A stretch of DNA of 64,000 nt from Nocardioides sp. YIM 152315 (GTDB lineage: Bacteria > Actinomycetota > Actinomycetes > Propionibacteriales > Nocardioidaceae). The position numbers were made by a program, and so were the translations under genes. Location of the stretch: positions 293,342-357,341 of the forward strand of contig NZ_JARGER010000037.1 in the NCBI RefSeq assembly GCF_029210375.1. The letters are read 5' to 3'. The notes below the pieces were generated by a model. That model ran no database searches. It worked only from the letters and a program-made list of their open reading frames with translations, and had not been told where the DNA came from. Each line of letters begins with the position of its first letter. Position 1 is the first letter of the stretch. Shown in pieces: positions 51,838 to 60,671 of the stretch.

Positions 51838-52464
51838 TCACCGTGGACGTCCGGCGGCGCTGGTCCGGGCCGCGACGGCAGGTGAGTCCGCAGCGGCCGG
51901 ATCGTGCAGGGCACCGGGCGAGCCCGTGTGCCGCTGTGCAGGTGACTCGGTGGACCGACCGGCGGGCAGGGCGTGTGCGCCGTACACGAGCAGCGCCCAG
52001 GCCATGCACGCGAACGACGCGGTGTGCAGCACGGCGCGGACGATGTTCGAGGCGACCCACTGGTGCTCGAAGTCGCTCCGGACCGTGGCCAGGCGCCTGA
52101 CGTGGTCGGGGTCGCCGGCCTTCGCGAGCTGGTCGTTGAGCGGGACGTTGACCCCGCTGGTGACCATGAAGGCGATCAGGTAGCAGGCGAGCGCGGCGAT
52201 CAGCCAGGCCACGGCGGGGCGGCCGGGTGTCCTCCAGGCGAGGACGATCGCCAGGCCGAGCAGCGGGATCGAGCCCATGAAGGGGAGCATGAAGACCGGG
52301 TTCAGGATCGCCTCGTTGATGCGTTGCATGGCGTCCACGAAGGTGTGGTCGGAGGACCGGGCCAGACCCGGCATCACCGAGTAGGCGAAGGCGGCGAACA
52401 GTCCGGCCATCAGGCCGGTGGACAGGGTTGCGGCGAGCAGGGTGCCGTGCTGCAGGTGCTTCAT
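51838..52464 (-). CDS. DUF1772 (anthrone oxygenase-like) membrane protein
   Basis: 208 aa. The first about 160 residues form four helices with the DUF1772 features: FAYSVMPGL, the N-P-V-F-M segment, an NVPLND loop and a terminal helix with an RAVLHTASF lead. Some fungal relatives are anthrone oxygenases; bacterial function is unknown. The last about 45 residues are a low-complexity tail. ATG 52464 overlaps the stop of the truncated NmrA-type gene (ATGA), and TetR-controlled DUF1772/NmrA pairs fit the divergent regulator at 52783. Confidence 0.83.
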   Translation of the reverse strand: MKHLQHGTLLAATLSTGLMAGLFAAFAYSVMPGLARSSDHTFVDAMQRINEAILNPVFMLPFMGSIPLLGLAIVLAWRTPGRPAVAWLIAALACYLIAFMVTSGVNVPLNDQLAKAGDPDHVRRLATVRSDFEHQWVASNIVRAVLHTASFACMAWALLVYGAHALPAGRSTESPAQRHTGSPGALHDPAAADSPAVAARTSAAGRPR

Positions 52465-52652
52465 GCGACGTCCTCCCGGCTCCAGATGCCGGTGGCCGCG
52501 GTGTCGCGGGCGTAGGCGGTGAAGTCACGCGCCGGACGACCGAGGACCTGCTGGACGCCGTCGCCCACCTCGGCTGCCATGAGCCGCTGGACCAGCCGTC
52601 GTCCCGTCTTGCCGGTGCCGCCGAGGACGAGCGTCGATGCCTCTCGTTGCAT
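52461..52652 (-). pseudogene. NmrA-type NAD(P)-binding protein with internal deletion
   Basis: 63 codons that join the N-terminus of an NmrA/SDR-like protein (STLVLGGTGKTGRRLVQRL, the nucleotide-binding loop) directly to its C-terminus (GDGVQQVLGRPARDFTAYA ... GIW). The roughly 200 residues normally between them are missing, yet the frame is kept and the coupling to the DUF1772 gene (ATGA) survives. Loss of function as an oxidoreductase is near certain; a residual role in translating the downstream gene is possible. Confidence 0.8.
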
Positions 52653-52700
52653 GGGTTGCTCCCTTGATCTCCATGGAATGTCGTGACGCCCCGTGTCGGA

Positions 52701-52714
52701 ACGGCACGTGCCGT
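52701..52714. promoter_or_regulatory. Operator palindrome 1 (tetR intergenic region)
   Basis: ACGGCACGTGCCGT is a perfect 14-bp palindrome, flanked on the left by GGA. It lies 49 bp before the first codon of the minus-strand NmrA remnant and probably controls that transcript. Confidence 0.75.
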
Positions 52715-52750
52715 GTCGTAATCCTGACCTCGGACGCGCGGGGCGTCAAT

Positions 52751-52764
52751 ACGGCACGTGCCGT
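52751..52764. promoter_or_regulatory. Operator palindrome 2 (tetR promoter)
   Basis: A second identical 14-bp palindrome, exactly 50 bp from the first. Its right flank TCC mirrors the left flank of copy 1. It lies just upstream of the tetR -10, so the regulator at 52783 probably represses itself and the divergent genes. Confidence 0.8.
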
Positions 52765-52770
52765 TCCGGT

Positions 52771-52776
52771 TAGGCT
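52771..52776 (+). promoter_or_regulatory. -10 element of a probably leaderless tetR transcript
   Basis: TAGGCT ends 6 bp before the ATG at 52783, which would place the transcription start at or next to the start codon. No ribosome site precedes the gene. A -35 match is poor and would overlap operator 2. Confidence 0.55.
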
Positions 52777-52782
52777 GGCCCC

Positions 52783-53403
52783 ATGGGAGCCGAGTGGACC
52801 GGAACGAAGGCGATCGCCCGCAGCGAGTCCATCCGGCGGGCCACGCTCGAGCTGGCCCACGAGCGGGGCTTTGCGAAGCTCAGCATTGAGGCGGTCGCGG
52901 CCCGAGCCGGCGTCGGGAAGCACACGATCTATCGCCGCTGGCCCTCCAAGGGCGCGCTGTTCCTCGACGCAGTGCTCGCGTTGAACGAGGGTGCGTTCGA
53001 GTACCCGGAGACGGGCGACATCGTCGCCGACCTGCGCCAACAGATGTACGCGGCCGTCGACCTCCTCGGCCGCCCTCCACTGGGTCCGCTGTACCGGTCC
53101 CTGCTCGGCGAGGCTCAGCACGACCCTGCCGTGTCGGCCGCGCTCAACGAGCGCTTCATCGCGCCGCAGACGCAGCGGACGATCGCCCGACTGGAGAAGG
53201 CCCGCGACCGCGGGCAGCTCTCGCCCGACTTCGACCTGGAGCTCGCGATGTCGATCTTGTCGGGCCCGATCTACTTCCAGGTCCTGATCGCCGACGAGCC
53301 CGTGACCCACGACTACGTCGACAAGGTGCTCGCCGCACTCTTCGCCGGCATGGGTCCGCGAGCGTCATCGCCTCCCGGTGGCGATCAGCGTCCGCCAGGC
53401 TGA
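52783..53403 (+). CDS. TetR-family transcriptional regulator
   Basis: A 206-aa regulator with a helix-turn-helix at about residues 37-57 (IEAVAARAGVGKHTIYRRWP), followed by a TetR_C-type ligand domain with the common PLYRSLLGEAQHDP segment. It is transcribed divergently from the NmrA-remnant/DUF1772 genes, with two identical palindromes between. In related loci such regulators control an oxidoreductase/DUF1772 pair responding to electrophiles or drugs, which is inference here. Confidence 0.93.
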   Translation: MGAEWTGTKAIARSESIRRATLELAHERGFAKLSIEAVAARAGVGKHTIYRRWPSKGALFLDAVLALNEGAFEYPETGDIVADLRQQMYAAVDLLGRPPLGPLYRSLLGEAQHDPAVSAALNERFIAPQTQRTIARLEKARDRGQLSPDFDLELAMSILSGPIYFQVLIADEPVTHDYVDKVLAALFAGMGPRASSPPGGDQRPPG

Positions 53404-53476
53404 CAGCCGCGGACCCCGTCGCCGAGACGCTGGCGTGATCAGACGCGGGTCGCCGTTCGTTCCTGCGCCGGTGCGC

Positions 53477-53827
53477 TCACGTGCGGTGCTGCGCGACGTT
53501 GATCACGTGGCCGTCCGGGCTGCGGACGAAGAACCTGCGAATGCCCCACGGCTCGTCCGTGAGGGCGTGCACCACTTCATGCCCGCGTCGCTGGGCCTCC
53601 GCGTACGCCGCATCGACGTCGTCGACCTTGATGGTCATGACCGAGTCCTCCGGCGCCGTGGCGTCCCGCGTCACCACCTGGACGGACGCACCCGACTCGG
53701 GGGAGGTGAAGCGAGCCACCCAACCCTGGTTCATGTTCTCCTCGGTGAGCCCCAGGAACCCGAAGAACTCTCGCGCCACCTCGACGTCGTCAGTGTGCAA
53801 GTTGGTGATGGCCTCTGACGCCTTCAT
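53477..53827 (-). CDS. VOC-family (glyoxalase/bleomycin-resistance-like) protein
   Basis: A 116-aa single-domain VOC protein (beta-alpha-beta-beta-beta repeats: AITNLHTDDVEVAREFFGF ... VDDVDAAYAEAQRRGHEVV ... RRFFVRSPDGHVINVAQH). An upstream GTG would add 15 residues, but ATG 53827 with GAGG before it begins at the domain. The reaction cannot be predicted. It converges with the tetR gene; the 241 bp up to 54069 contain no other gene. Confidence 0.85.
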   Translation of the reverse strand: MKASEAITNLHTDDVEVAREFFGFLGLTEENMNQGWVARFTSPESGASVQVVTRDATAPEDSVMTIKVDDVDAAYAEAQRRGHEVVHALTDEPWGIRRFFVRSPDGHVINVAQHRT

Positions 53828-54068
53828 CCTTCGAGCCTCACTCCAAGACGGGACACGGACGTTGATCAGCACCGTACCGGCCTCCCCCGGTGGAAGCGCA
53901 GCATCCCGAGCACCTGGTGCAGTCCCGCGACCGTGGCGATGCGGAGGGCTGACGGCGACGCGACGCGCGAAAACCTCGCCCGGGGGATGTCGAGGACGTC
54001 GTGACGGCTCCGTCCCCGGGTCGGAGGCGGCCAGAATGGGCCGTCACGGACACCGAAGGAGCACGACC

Positions 54069-54479
54069 ATGAAGTACCTGCTGCTCAAGCACTACCGCGG
54101 CGGCCCGACGCCGACGCCGAACGGCGCGATCCTGATGGACCAGTGGACGCCCGAGGAGGTGTCCGACCACATCGCGTTCATGCGCCACGTCGCCGACACG
54201 TTCCGCGAGCGCGGCGAGTTCGTCGACGCGCAGGCGCTCTCGCCCGAAGGCACGTTCGTCCGGTACGACGCCGACGGCAAGCCGCCGGTCACCGACGGGC
54301 CGTTCGCCGAGACCAAGGACCTGATCGCCGGGTGGATGATCATCGACGTCGACTCGGTCGAGCGCGCGCACGAGGCCGCGGCGTACCTCTCCTCCGCGCC
54401 GGGCAAGGACGGCCGGCCGCTGCAGGAGTGGATCGAGGTGCGGCCGTTCATGGAGGAGCCGCCGACCGTCACCGACTGA
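54069..54479 (+). CDS. YCII-related (DGPF-domain) protein
   Basis: A 136-aa protein with the YCII signatures MKYLLLKHYRGG, VTDGPFAETKDLIAGWMIID and IEVRPFME. AAGGAG precedes the ATG. YCII/DGPF proteins are regularly encoded next to ECF42-type sigma factors, as here (next gene 14 bp away), and are thought to act in the same stress or signalling route; the biochemical function is unknown. Confidence 0.92.
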   Translation: MKYLLLKHYRGGPTPTPNGAILMDQWTPEEVSDHIAFMRHVADTFRERGEFVDAQALSPEGTFVRYDADGKPPVTDGPFAETKDLIAGWMIIDVDSVERAHEAAAYLSSAPGKDGRPLQEWIEVRPFMEEPPTVTD

Positions 54480-54493
54480 GGGTCGTCGGAGCG

Positions 54494-55630
54494 ATGGAGG
54501 AGCTGCTGCGGGACCTCACTCCTCAGGTGCTCGGTGTCCTCGTCCGCCGCGGAGCCGACTTCGCGGCGGCCGAGGACGCGGTCCAGGAGGCACTGGTCGA
54601 GGCGGTGCGCCGCTGGCCGGACGACCCGCCGGCCGAGCCGCGCGGATGGCTGATCACCGTCGCCTGGCGCAAGTTCATCGACGCCCGGCGCTCCGAGGTC
54701 GCACGCCACCGGCGGGAGCTGGCCGACCTCGAGGAGCCGGTGCCGGGGCCGACCGAGCAGCGCGACGACACGCTCCGGCTGCTCTTCCTGTGCTGCCACC
54801 CCAGCCTCACGCCGGGCTCGGCCGTGGCACTGACGCTCCGGGCGGTCGGGGGTCTCACCACCCGCCAGATCGCCGAGGCCTACCTGGTGCCGGAGGCGAC
54901 GATGGCGCAGCGGATCAGTCGCGCCAAGCGCACCATCGGCGCCGCCGACGTCGGGCAGCCGGGCGACCTGCGCACCGTGCTCAAGGTGCTGTACCTGATC
55001 TTCAACGAGGGCTACACCGGCGAGGTCGACCTCGCCGCCGAGGCGATCCGGCTGACCCGACAGCTCGCCGCCAGCAGCGACGAGCCCGAGGTCGCGGGGC
55101 TGCTGGCGCTGATGCTGCTCCACCACGCCCGCCGGACCGCCCGCTTCACCGACGACGGAGCGCTGGTGCCGCTCGCCGACCAGGACCGCGCCCGCTGGGA
55201 CACCGCGGCCATCGCCGCGGGCGTCGAGATCCTCCAGGCCGCGCTGGCCCGCGACCGGCTCGGCGAGTACCAGGCCCAGGCCGCGATCGCCGCCCTGCAC
55301 GCCGACGCCCCCAGCGCCGCGGAGACCGACTGGACGCAGGTCCTCGAGTGGTACGACGAGCTGGCCCGACTCACCGACAGCCCGGTCGTCGCCCTCAACC
55401 GCGCGGTCGCGGTCGGCGAGGTCGACGGACCCCTGGCCGGGCTGCGGGCGGTGGAGCGCGTGCCCGACGACGTACCCCGGCACACGGCGGTGCGCGCCTA
55501 CCTGCACGAGCGGGCGGGCGACCTCTCGGTCGCGCACGAACTCTACGCCCGGGCCGCCCGGCAGGCGACCTCGGCGGCCGAGCGCGACCACCTCACGCGG
55601 CAGGCCGCCCGGACGCGGTCGAGCGTCTAG
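54494..55630 (+). CDS. ECF42-type RNA polymerase sigma factor
   Basis: A 378-aa sigma factor with region 2 in the first 65 residues (FAAAEDAVQEALVEAVRRWP; GWLITVAWRKFIDARR), region 4 near 110-165 (LTTRQIAEAYLVPEATMAQRISRAK), and a long C-terminal TPR-like extension (YLIFNEGYTG ... VVALNRAVAVGEVDGP) that defines the ECF42 group. No anti-sigma factor is nearby; the C-terminal domain probably controls activity. It is coupled to the YCII gene and ends 3 bp into a convergent gene. Confidence 0.93.
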   Translation: MEELLRDLTPQVLGVLVRRGADFAAAEDAVQEALVEAVRRWPDDPPAEPRGWLITVAWRKFIDARRSEVARHRRELADLEEPVPGPTEQRDDTLRLLFLCCHPSLTPGSAVALTLRAVGGLTTRQIAEAYLVPEATMAQRISRAKRTIGAADVGQPGDLRTVLKVLYLIFNEGYTGEVDLAAEAIRLTRQLAASSDEPEVAGLLALMLLHHARRTARFTDDGALVPLADQDRARWDTAAIAAGVEILQAALARDRLGEYQAQAAIAALHADAPSAAETDWTQVLEWYDELARLTDSPVVALNRAVAVGEVDGPLAGLRAVERVPDDVPRHTAVRAYLHERAGDLSVAHELYARAARQATSAAERDHLTRQAARTRSSV

Positions 55631-56028
55631 GTGCGCCGGCGGCTGCCGATCGTGGTGCTCAGGGCCCAGATCACGGCGATGTCGAACGCGATCACGATGA
55701 CCGCCCAGAAGGGGTAGTAGGGCAGCCACACGAAGTTCATCAGCGCCGAGACGACCGCGACCACGACGCCCGCGACCATCGCCCAGGACTGCCCGGCGAG
55801 GATCGCGCCGCCGACGACGGCGACGATGATGCCGACGATGATGTGCACCCACCCCCACGTCGTGAGGTCGAACTCGAACACGTAGTTGGGCGTGCGGACG
55901 AAGACGTCGTCCTCGGCGGCCGCGGCGACACCCTCCAGGAACTGGAAGATGCCGACGGTCAGCAGTGCGGCGCCCGCGAAGATGCCGATGCCCTCGGCCC
56001 AGGCGCTCTCGGTGGTGGACGGAGACAT
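55627..56028 (-). CDS. Small four-helix membrane protein (DUF7144-like)
   Basis: 133 aa with four hydrophobic segments, the sequence WGWVHIIVGIIVAVVGGAIL in the middle and FVWLPYYPFWAVIVIAFDI near the end, a common actinobacterial membrane protein of unknown function. ATG 56028 begins MSPSTTESAWAEG; the frame opens 13 codons earlier without a site. It converges with the sigma-factor gene, sharing the stop-codon bases. Confidence 0.82.
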   Translation of the reverse strand: MSPSTTESAWAEGIGIFAGAALLTVGIFQFLEGVAAAAEDDVFVRTPNYVFEFDLTTWGWVHIIVGIIVAVVGGAILAGQSWAMVAGVVVAVVSALMNFVWLPYYPFWAVIVIAFDIAVIWALSTTIGSRRRT

Positions 56029-56108
56029 GGCCCGAGTGTGTGCCCGGCACCGCCGCCCGGGGCTCACCCGGACCGGGTGAGTCCGCGGCCCTGCGGGAGG
56101 ATGGCCGG

Positions 56109-57346
56109 GTGCTGACGAACTGGGCGGGCAACCACACCTACGCCGCCGGGCGGGTGCACTCGCCGGAGAGTGTCGACGAGCTCCGGGCGCTGGTCGCCCG
56201 GCTCCCCCGGGTGCGGGCGCTCGGCACCCGGCACTCGTTCACCGACCTCGCCGACAGCACCGGCGACCTGGTGTCGACCGCCGACCTGCCGCGGGAGGTC
56301 GAGGTCGACTCCGACGGCCGCCAGGTGCGGGTCTCGGGCGGGCTCAGGTACGGCGACCTCGCGGAGGCGCTGGCGAACCGCGGCTGGGCGCTCGCCACGA
56401 TGGCCTCGCTGCCGCACATCTCCGTCGCCGGCGCGGTCGCGACCGGCACCCACGGCTCGGGGGACCGCACCGGCTCGCTGGCGGCGGCGGTCGCCGGGGT
56501 CGAGCTCGTCGACGCGCGCGGCGAGCTGCGCAGCGTGCGCCGGGGCGACGCCGACTTCGAGGGGTACGTGGTGGCGCTCGGCGCGCTCGGCGTGACGACC
56601 CACGTCACGCTCGACGTGGAGCCGACGTACGACGTCCGCCAGGACCTGTGGACCGACCTGTCCTGGGATGCCGCCGCCGAGCACTTCGACGACCTCACGT
56701 CGAGCGCCTACAGCGTCAGCCTCTTCACCGACTGGGTCAGCGGTGCGGTCCAGCAGGTGTGGCTGAAGAGCCGGGCGACCGAGCCGCCCGCGGACCTGTG
56801 GGGTGCGCGACCGGCGGCCCGTACGCTGCACATGCTCGCCGGCGCCGACGTCGCCGCCGTGACCGGTCAGGGCGGGGTGCCGGGCCCGTGGCACCGCCGG
56901 CTGCCGCACTTCCGCATGGAGTTCACGCCCAGCCGCGGCGAGGAGCTGCAGAGCGAGTACCTCGTGCCGCGAACCGCCGCGGCGACGGCCGTCGAGCGAC
57001 TCCGCGCGCTCGCGCCGGGTTCGCGCCGATGCTCCAGGTCGCCGAGGTGCGCACGATCGCCGCCGACGACCTGTGGCTGAGCGGCGCCCACGGGCACGAT
57101 GTGGTCGGCTTCCACTTCACCTGGGTGCGCGACGTCGCCGGCGTCCACGCCGCGCTGCCGGCCATCGAGGATGCGCTGCTGCCGCTCGGCGGCCGGCCGC
57201 ACTGGGGCAAGTGCTTCCTCGCGGGCGCCTCCCGCCTGCGGTCGCTCTACCCGCGCTTCGACGACTTCCGTGAGCTCGCGCTCCGGGCCGATCCCGGCGG
57301 CAAGCTCCGCAACGCCTTCCTGACCCGCTGCCTCGACCTGTCCTGA
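56109..57346 (+). pseudogene. FAD-dependent alditol oxidase/D-arabinono-lactone oxidase type, frameshifted
   Basis: GTG 56109 (VLTNWAGNHTYAA) begins a protein with the vanillyl-alcohol-oxidase FAD domain (RALGTRHSFTDLAD; VAGAVATGTHGSGDRTG) that reads correctly to about 57016 (VERLRALAP). From about 57018 the homologous sequence continues in another phase (FAPMLQVAEVRTIAADDLWLSG ... CFLAGASRLRSLYPRF) to the stop at 57346. The total of 1238 nt is one short of 413 codons, so a single base is missing near 57017-57020. This could be a true mutation or an assembly error. Restored, the 412-aa enzyme would be full length for the family. Confidence 0.85.
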
Positions 57347-57448
57347 CCTCGGGGCGTGGCCTCATCCCGCGGGATGGGGTCGCTTCTCGTCCGGATACGC
57401 GAGACTGGTCGTCCACCGCAGCATCTGCCACCCAGGCCGGAGTACACC

Positions 57449-59737
57449 GTGTCCGAGTCCCCCCTCGCGCCGCACACCCCGGCGTACGGCGAGGTCGACC
57501 TCTCCACCTGCGAGAGCGAGCCGATCCACGTCCCGGGGGCGATCCAGCCGCACGGCGTGTTGCTCGCCCTCGACGCGGAGCTGCGCTGCGTCGTGGTCTC
57601 GGCGAACTGCGAGGAGCTGCTGGGCATCCCGTCGAGCGCGGCGGTCGGCGCCACCCTCGCCGCGCTGGTCGGGCCCGCGCTCGCCGCCGCGCTCGAGGAG
57701 CGGATCGCGGCGGAGGTGACGACCGAGCCCCTGGTCGTCCGTCTCGACGACCTCGCGCCCCGCGCCGCCCTGGTCGGCGCGCACGTCGACGTGCGGCACC
57801 ACCGCTCCGGCAGTCGGTGGATCGTCGAGATAGAGCCGATCAGCGGAGCCGGCGCGAACCGCCTGACCTACCAGTCGACCCGGGGCGCGATGGCGCGCCT
57901 GGCGGAGGCGGCGTCCGTGCACGAGCTCGCCGACCAGCTGGCCGTGGAGGTGCGCGCGCTGCTCGGCTTCGACCGGGTGATGGTCTACCGCTTCGACGGG
58001 GACTGGAACGGCGAGGTCATCGCGGAGGAACGGCGCGCCGACCTCAACTCGTTCCTCGGCCTGCACTACCCGGCCAGCGACATCCCCGCGCAGGCCCGCC
58101 GGCTCTACACGATCAACTGGACCAGGCTGATCGCCGACGTCGGCTACACGCCGGTGCCGCTGCAGCCCGTCCTCGACCCGGCGACGCGGGCACCGCTCGA
58201 CCTGTCCCACGCCGGCCTCCGCAGCGTGTCGCCGATCCACATCGAGTACCTCGCCAACATGGGCGTCACCGCCTCGATGTCGATCTCCCTCGTCGTCGAC
58301 GGGGTGCTGTGGGGCCTGGTGGCGTGTCACCACTACTCGGGTCCGCACCGCCCCAGCCACGAGGCGCGGGCCGCCGCCGAGTTCCTCGGCCAGGTCGCCA
58401 GCCAGACCGCCTCCGACCGCGAGCGGGCCGACTCGCGCGAGCGCACGCTCGCCGCCCAGACCGTGCTCGCCCGGATGTTCGCGCGCATCTCGAGCAACCC
58501 CGCCTCACCGCTCGTGAGCCTGATGGAGGACCCCGAGCTGCTCACCCTCGTCCACGCGACCGGTGCGGTGCTCTCGTACGACGGCGCGGTGACGCGACGC
58601 GGAGACATCGATCTCGACGACGACACCCTCCAGCGGATCGCGTCGACGCTCGAGGACCCGGTCGTGTACGCCACCTGCACCGACCGGCTCGACACCCTCA
58701 TGCCCGAGCTGGCGGGCCGGACCTCGGCGGCCGGCGTGCTGCGCGTGGGGTCGGCGCCCGACCGCTGGCTGATGTGGCTCCGCCCCGAGCAGAAGCGCAT
58801 CGTCGACTGGGGCGGCGACCCCACCAACAAGGCGCTCGCGGCCGCGGAGGGACCGGAGGTCCGGCTGAGTCCCCGCAAGTCCTTCGAGAAGTGGCGTGAG
58901 GTGGTCCGCGGGCGCAGCCTGCCGTGGGCGCCCTGGAAGCTCGAGGCCGCCGACGCGCTCGGCAAGCACATCATCGGCCTGCTGCTCAGCCGCTCGAAGG
59001 AGCAGATCGCGATGGCCGAGTCGCTGCAGCGCAGCGTGGTGCTCGACCAGACCCCCGAGGTCGCGGGACTCGAGCTGGCGGCCCACTACCGCCCCGCCTC
59101 GACCTTCCAGCTCGGCGGCGACTGGTGGGACGTGTTCGACCTCGACGACGGCAGCGTCGCCTTCGTCGTCGGCGACGTCGCCGGCCACGGTGTCTCCGCG
59201 GCGTCGGCGATGACCCAGCTGCGCACCGCGCTGCGCGCCTACCTCGTCGAGGGCCACTCGCCCGCCGCCGCCCTCGACCGGCTCGACCACCTGATGGCGA
59301 ACCTCCTCGACCAGCGAGTCGCGACCGCGGTCGTCGGCATCGTCGACGCCGAGCGCACCCGGATCAGCCTCGCGAACGCCGGCCACCCCGTCCCGCTGCT
59401 GGTCACCGCGCAGGGCGCGCGCGACCTCGACGTGCCGCTCCGGCCGCTGCTCGGTGTCGGCGCCGGCGAGGCGGTGACCGTCGACGTGCCACTCGTGCCC
59501 GGCGCCGCCCTGCTCCTCTACACCGACGGGCTAGTCGAGCGTCGCGGCGTCGACCTGCGCGCGCGCACCGAGCGGCTGCGCGCCCTGGCCGGTGACACGT
59601 ACGCCGGCTCCGACTTCCAGCTCTGGCTCGACCGGCTGCTCGGGCTGCACGAGGGCGGGGACGACGACACGACGCTGCTGGCGCTGCGGTTGGCCTCGCC
59701 GGGCGACGACGGCCCGTCTGCTACACAGGGGGCGTGA
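57449..59737 (+). CDS. Bacteriophytochrome with PP2C/SpoIIE phosphatase output
   Basis: A 762-aa red/far-red photoreceptor. The N-terminal PAS domain carries the biliverdin-binding cysteine (Cys21 in CESEPIHVPGAIQPHG). The GAF domain has PASDIPAQARRLY and PIHIEYLANMGV, the PHY domain a tongue with PRKSFEKWREVVRG, and the C-terminal SpoIIE-type phosphatase GGDWWDVFDLDDG, VGDVAGHG, LLYTDGLVER and GGDDDTTLL. Light would thus tune dephosphorylation of an unknown protein, probably an anti-sigma antagonist. No heme oxygenase gene is visible. GTG 57449 is chosen for its CGGAG site. Confidence 0.92.
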   Translation: MSESPLAPHTPAYGEVDLSTCESEPIHVPGAIQPHGVLLALDAELRCVVVSANCEELLGIPSSAAVGATLAALVGPALAAALEERIAAEVTTEPLVVRLDDLAPRAALVGAHVDVRHHRSGSRWIVEIEPISGAGANRLTYQSTRGAMARLAEAASVHELADQLAVEVRALLGFDRVMVYRFDGDWNGEVIAEERRADLNSFLGLHYPASDIPAQARRLYTINWTRLIADVGYTPVPLQPVLDPATRAPLDLSHAGLRSVSPIHIEYLANMGVTASMSISLVVDGVLWGLVACHHYSGPHRPSHEARAAAEFLGQVASQTASDRERADSRERTLAAQTVLARMFARISSNPASPLVSLMEDPELLTLVHATGAVLSYDGAVTRRGDIDLDDDTLQRIASTLEDPVVYATCTDRLDTLMPELAGRTSAAGVLRVGSAPDRWLMWLRPEQKRIVDWGGDPTNKALAAAEGPEVRLSPRKSFEKWREVVRGRSLPWAPWKLEAADALGKHIIGLLLSRSKEQIAMAESLQRSVVLDQTPEVAGLELAAHYRPASTFQLGGDWWDVFDLDDGSVAFVVGDVAGHGVSAASAMTQLRTALRAYLVEGHSPAAALDRLDHLMANLLDQRVATAVVGIVDAERTRISLANAGHPVPLLVTAQGARDLDVPLRPLLGVGAGEAVTVDVPLVPGAALLLYTDGLVERRGVDLRARTERLRALAGDTYAGSDFQLWLDRLLGLHEGGDDDTTLLALRLASPGDDGPSATQGA

Positions 59738-60663
59738 CAGAGGGCAGCACGGCGGTCGACCGCCAGGGGATGGTGCTCGTCCCGGGCGGGACGGCCACGC
59801 TCGGGAGCGAGCGGTTCTACCCCGAGGAGCGCCCGCTGGTCGAGGTGACGGTCGGCGACGTGTGGTTCGACGTCCACCCGGTCACGAACGCCGAGTTCGC
59901 CGCCTTCGTCGAGGAGACGGGCCACGTGACGGTGGCCGAGGTCGCGCCGGACCCGGCCGACTTCCCGGGCGCCGACCCGGCCCTGCTGGTGCCGGGCTCC
60001 CAGGTGTTCACTCCGACGGCGGGTCCGGTCCGCCTCGACGACTGGACCCAGTGGTGGCGGTGGCAGCCCGGCGCGTCGTGGCGTGCGCCGCAGGGCCCGG
60101 GCAGCGACTGGCGGGAGATCCCCGACCATCCCGTGGTGCACGTGGGCTGGGGGGACGCGTCGGCGTACGCCCGGTGGGCGGGCAAGGAGCTCCCGAGCGA
60201 GGCGGAGTTCGAGCATGCCGCGCGCGGCGGCCTGGTCGGCCGCGACTACGCCTGGGGCGACGAGCTGATGCCCGGCGGCGCGCGGCTGGCCAACACGTGG
60301 CAGGGCGCCTTCCCCTGGCGCAGCGACGATCCGGACGGCCACCACCGCACCTCGCCGGTCGGCAGCTACCCCGCGAACGGCCACGGCCTGCACGACCTGA
60401 TCGGCAACGTCTGGGAGTGGACGTCGACGCGGTGGACCGACACCCACTCCCGGGCCGGTGACACCGTGACCGTCGAGGCCACGGCCAGCCCCTGCTGCGG
60501 CGGCAGCATCCGGCTCGCCGAGACCGACCGCTTCGTCTCGAAGGGCGGGTCGCACCTCTGCTCGCCGCACTACTGCCAGCGCTACCGGCCGGCGGCGCGG
60601 CAGGGGCACGGCGTCAACGACACCACGTCCCACGTGGGGTTCCGGTGCGTACGCCGCGCCTGA
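59734..60663 (+). CDS. Formylglycine-generating enzyme (sulfatase-modifying factor)
   Basis: A 309-aa SUMF1/FGE-family protein (MVLVPGGTATLGSERFYPEERP at the start; VGWGDASAYARWAGKELPSEAEFEHAARGG; GNVWEWT). The two copper-binding/catalytic cysteines are visible in SHLCSPHYCQRYRPAARQ. Members convert a cysteine of sulfatases into formylglycine. No sulfatase gene lies in the window. GTG 59734 overlaps the bacteriophytochrome stop (GTGA), so the two are translationally coupled, which is unexpected. Confidence 0.92.
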   Translation: MTEGSTAVDRQGMVLVPGGTATLGSERFYPEERPLVEVTVGDVWFDVHPVTNAEFAAFVEETGHVTVAEVAPDPADFPGADPALLVPGSQVFTPTAGPVRLDDWTQWWRWQPGASWRAPQGPGSDWREIPDHPVVHVGWGDASAYARWAGKELPSEAEFEHAARGGLVGRDYAWGDELMPGGARLANTWQGAFPWRSDDPDGHHRTSPVGSYPANGHGLHDLIGNVWEWTSTRWTDTHSRAGDTVTVEATASPCCGGSIRLAETDRFVSKGGSHLCSPHYCQRYRPAARQGHGVNDTTSHVGFRCVRRA

Positions 60664-60671
60664 GCCTGCGT

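Noticed and set aside
51555..52100. 181-codon plus-strand gene at the right edge of the block
   Set aside because: It runs through a terminator hairpin and more than 250 bp antisense to DUF1772. At most its first part is a gene remnant.
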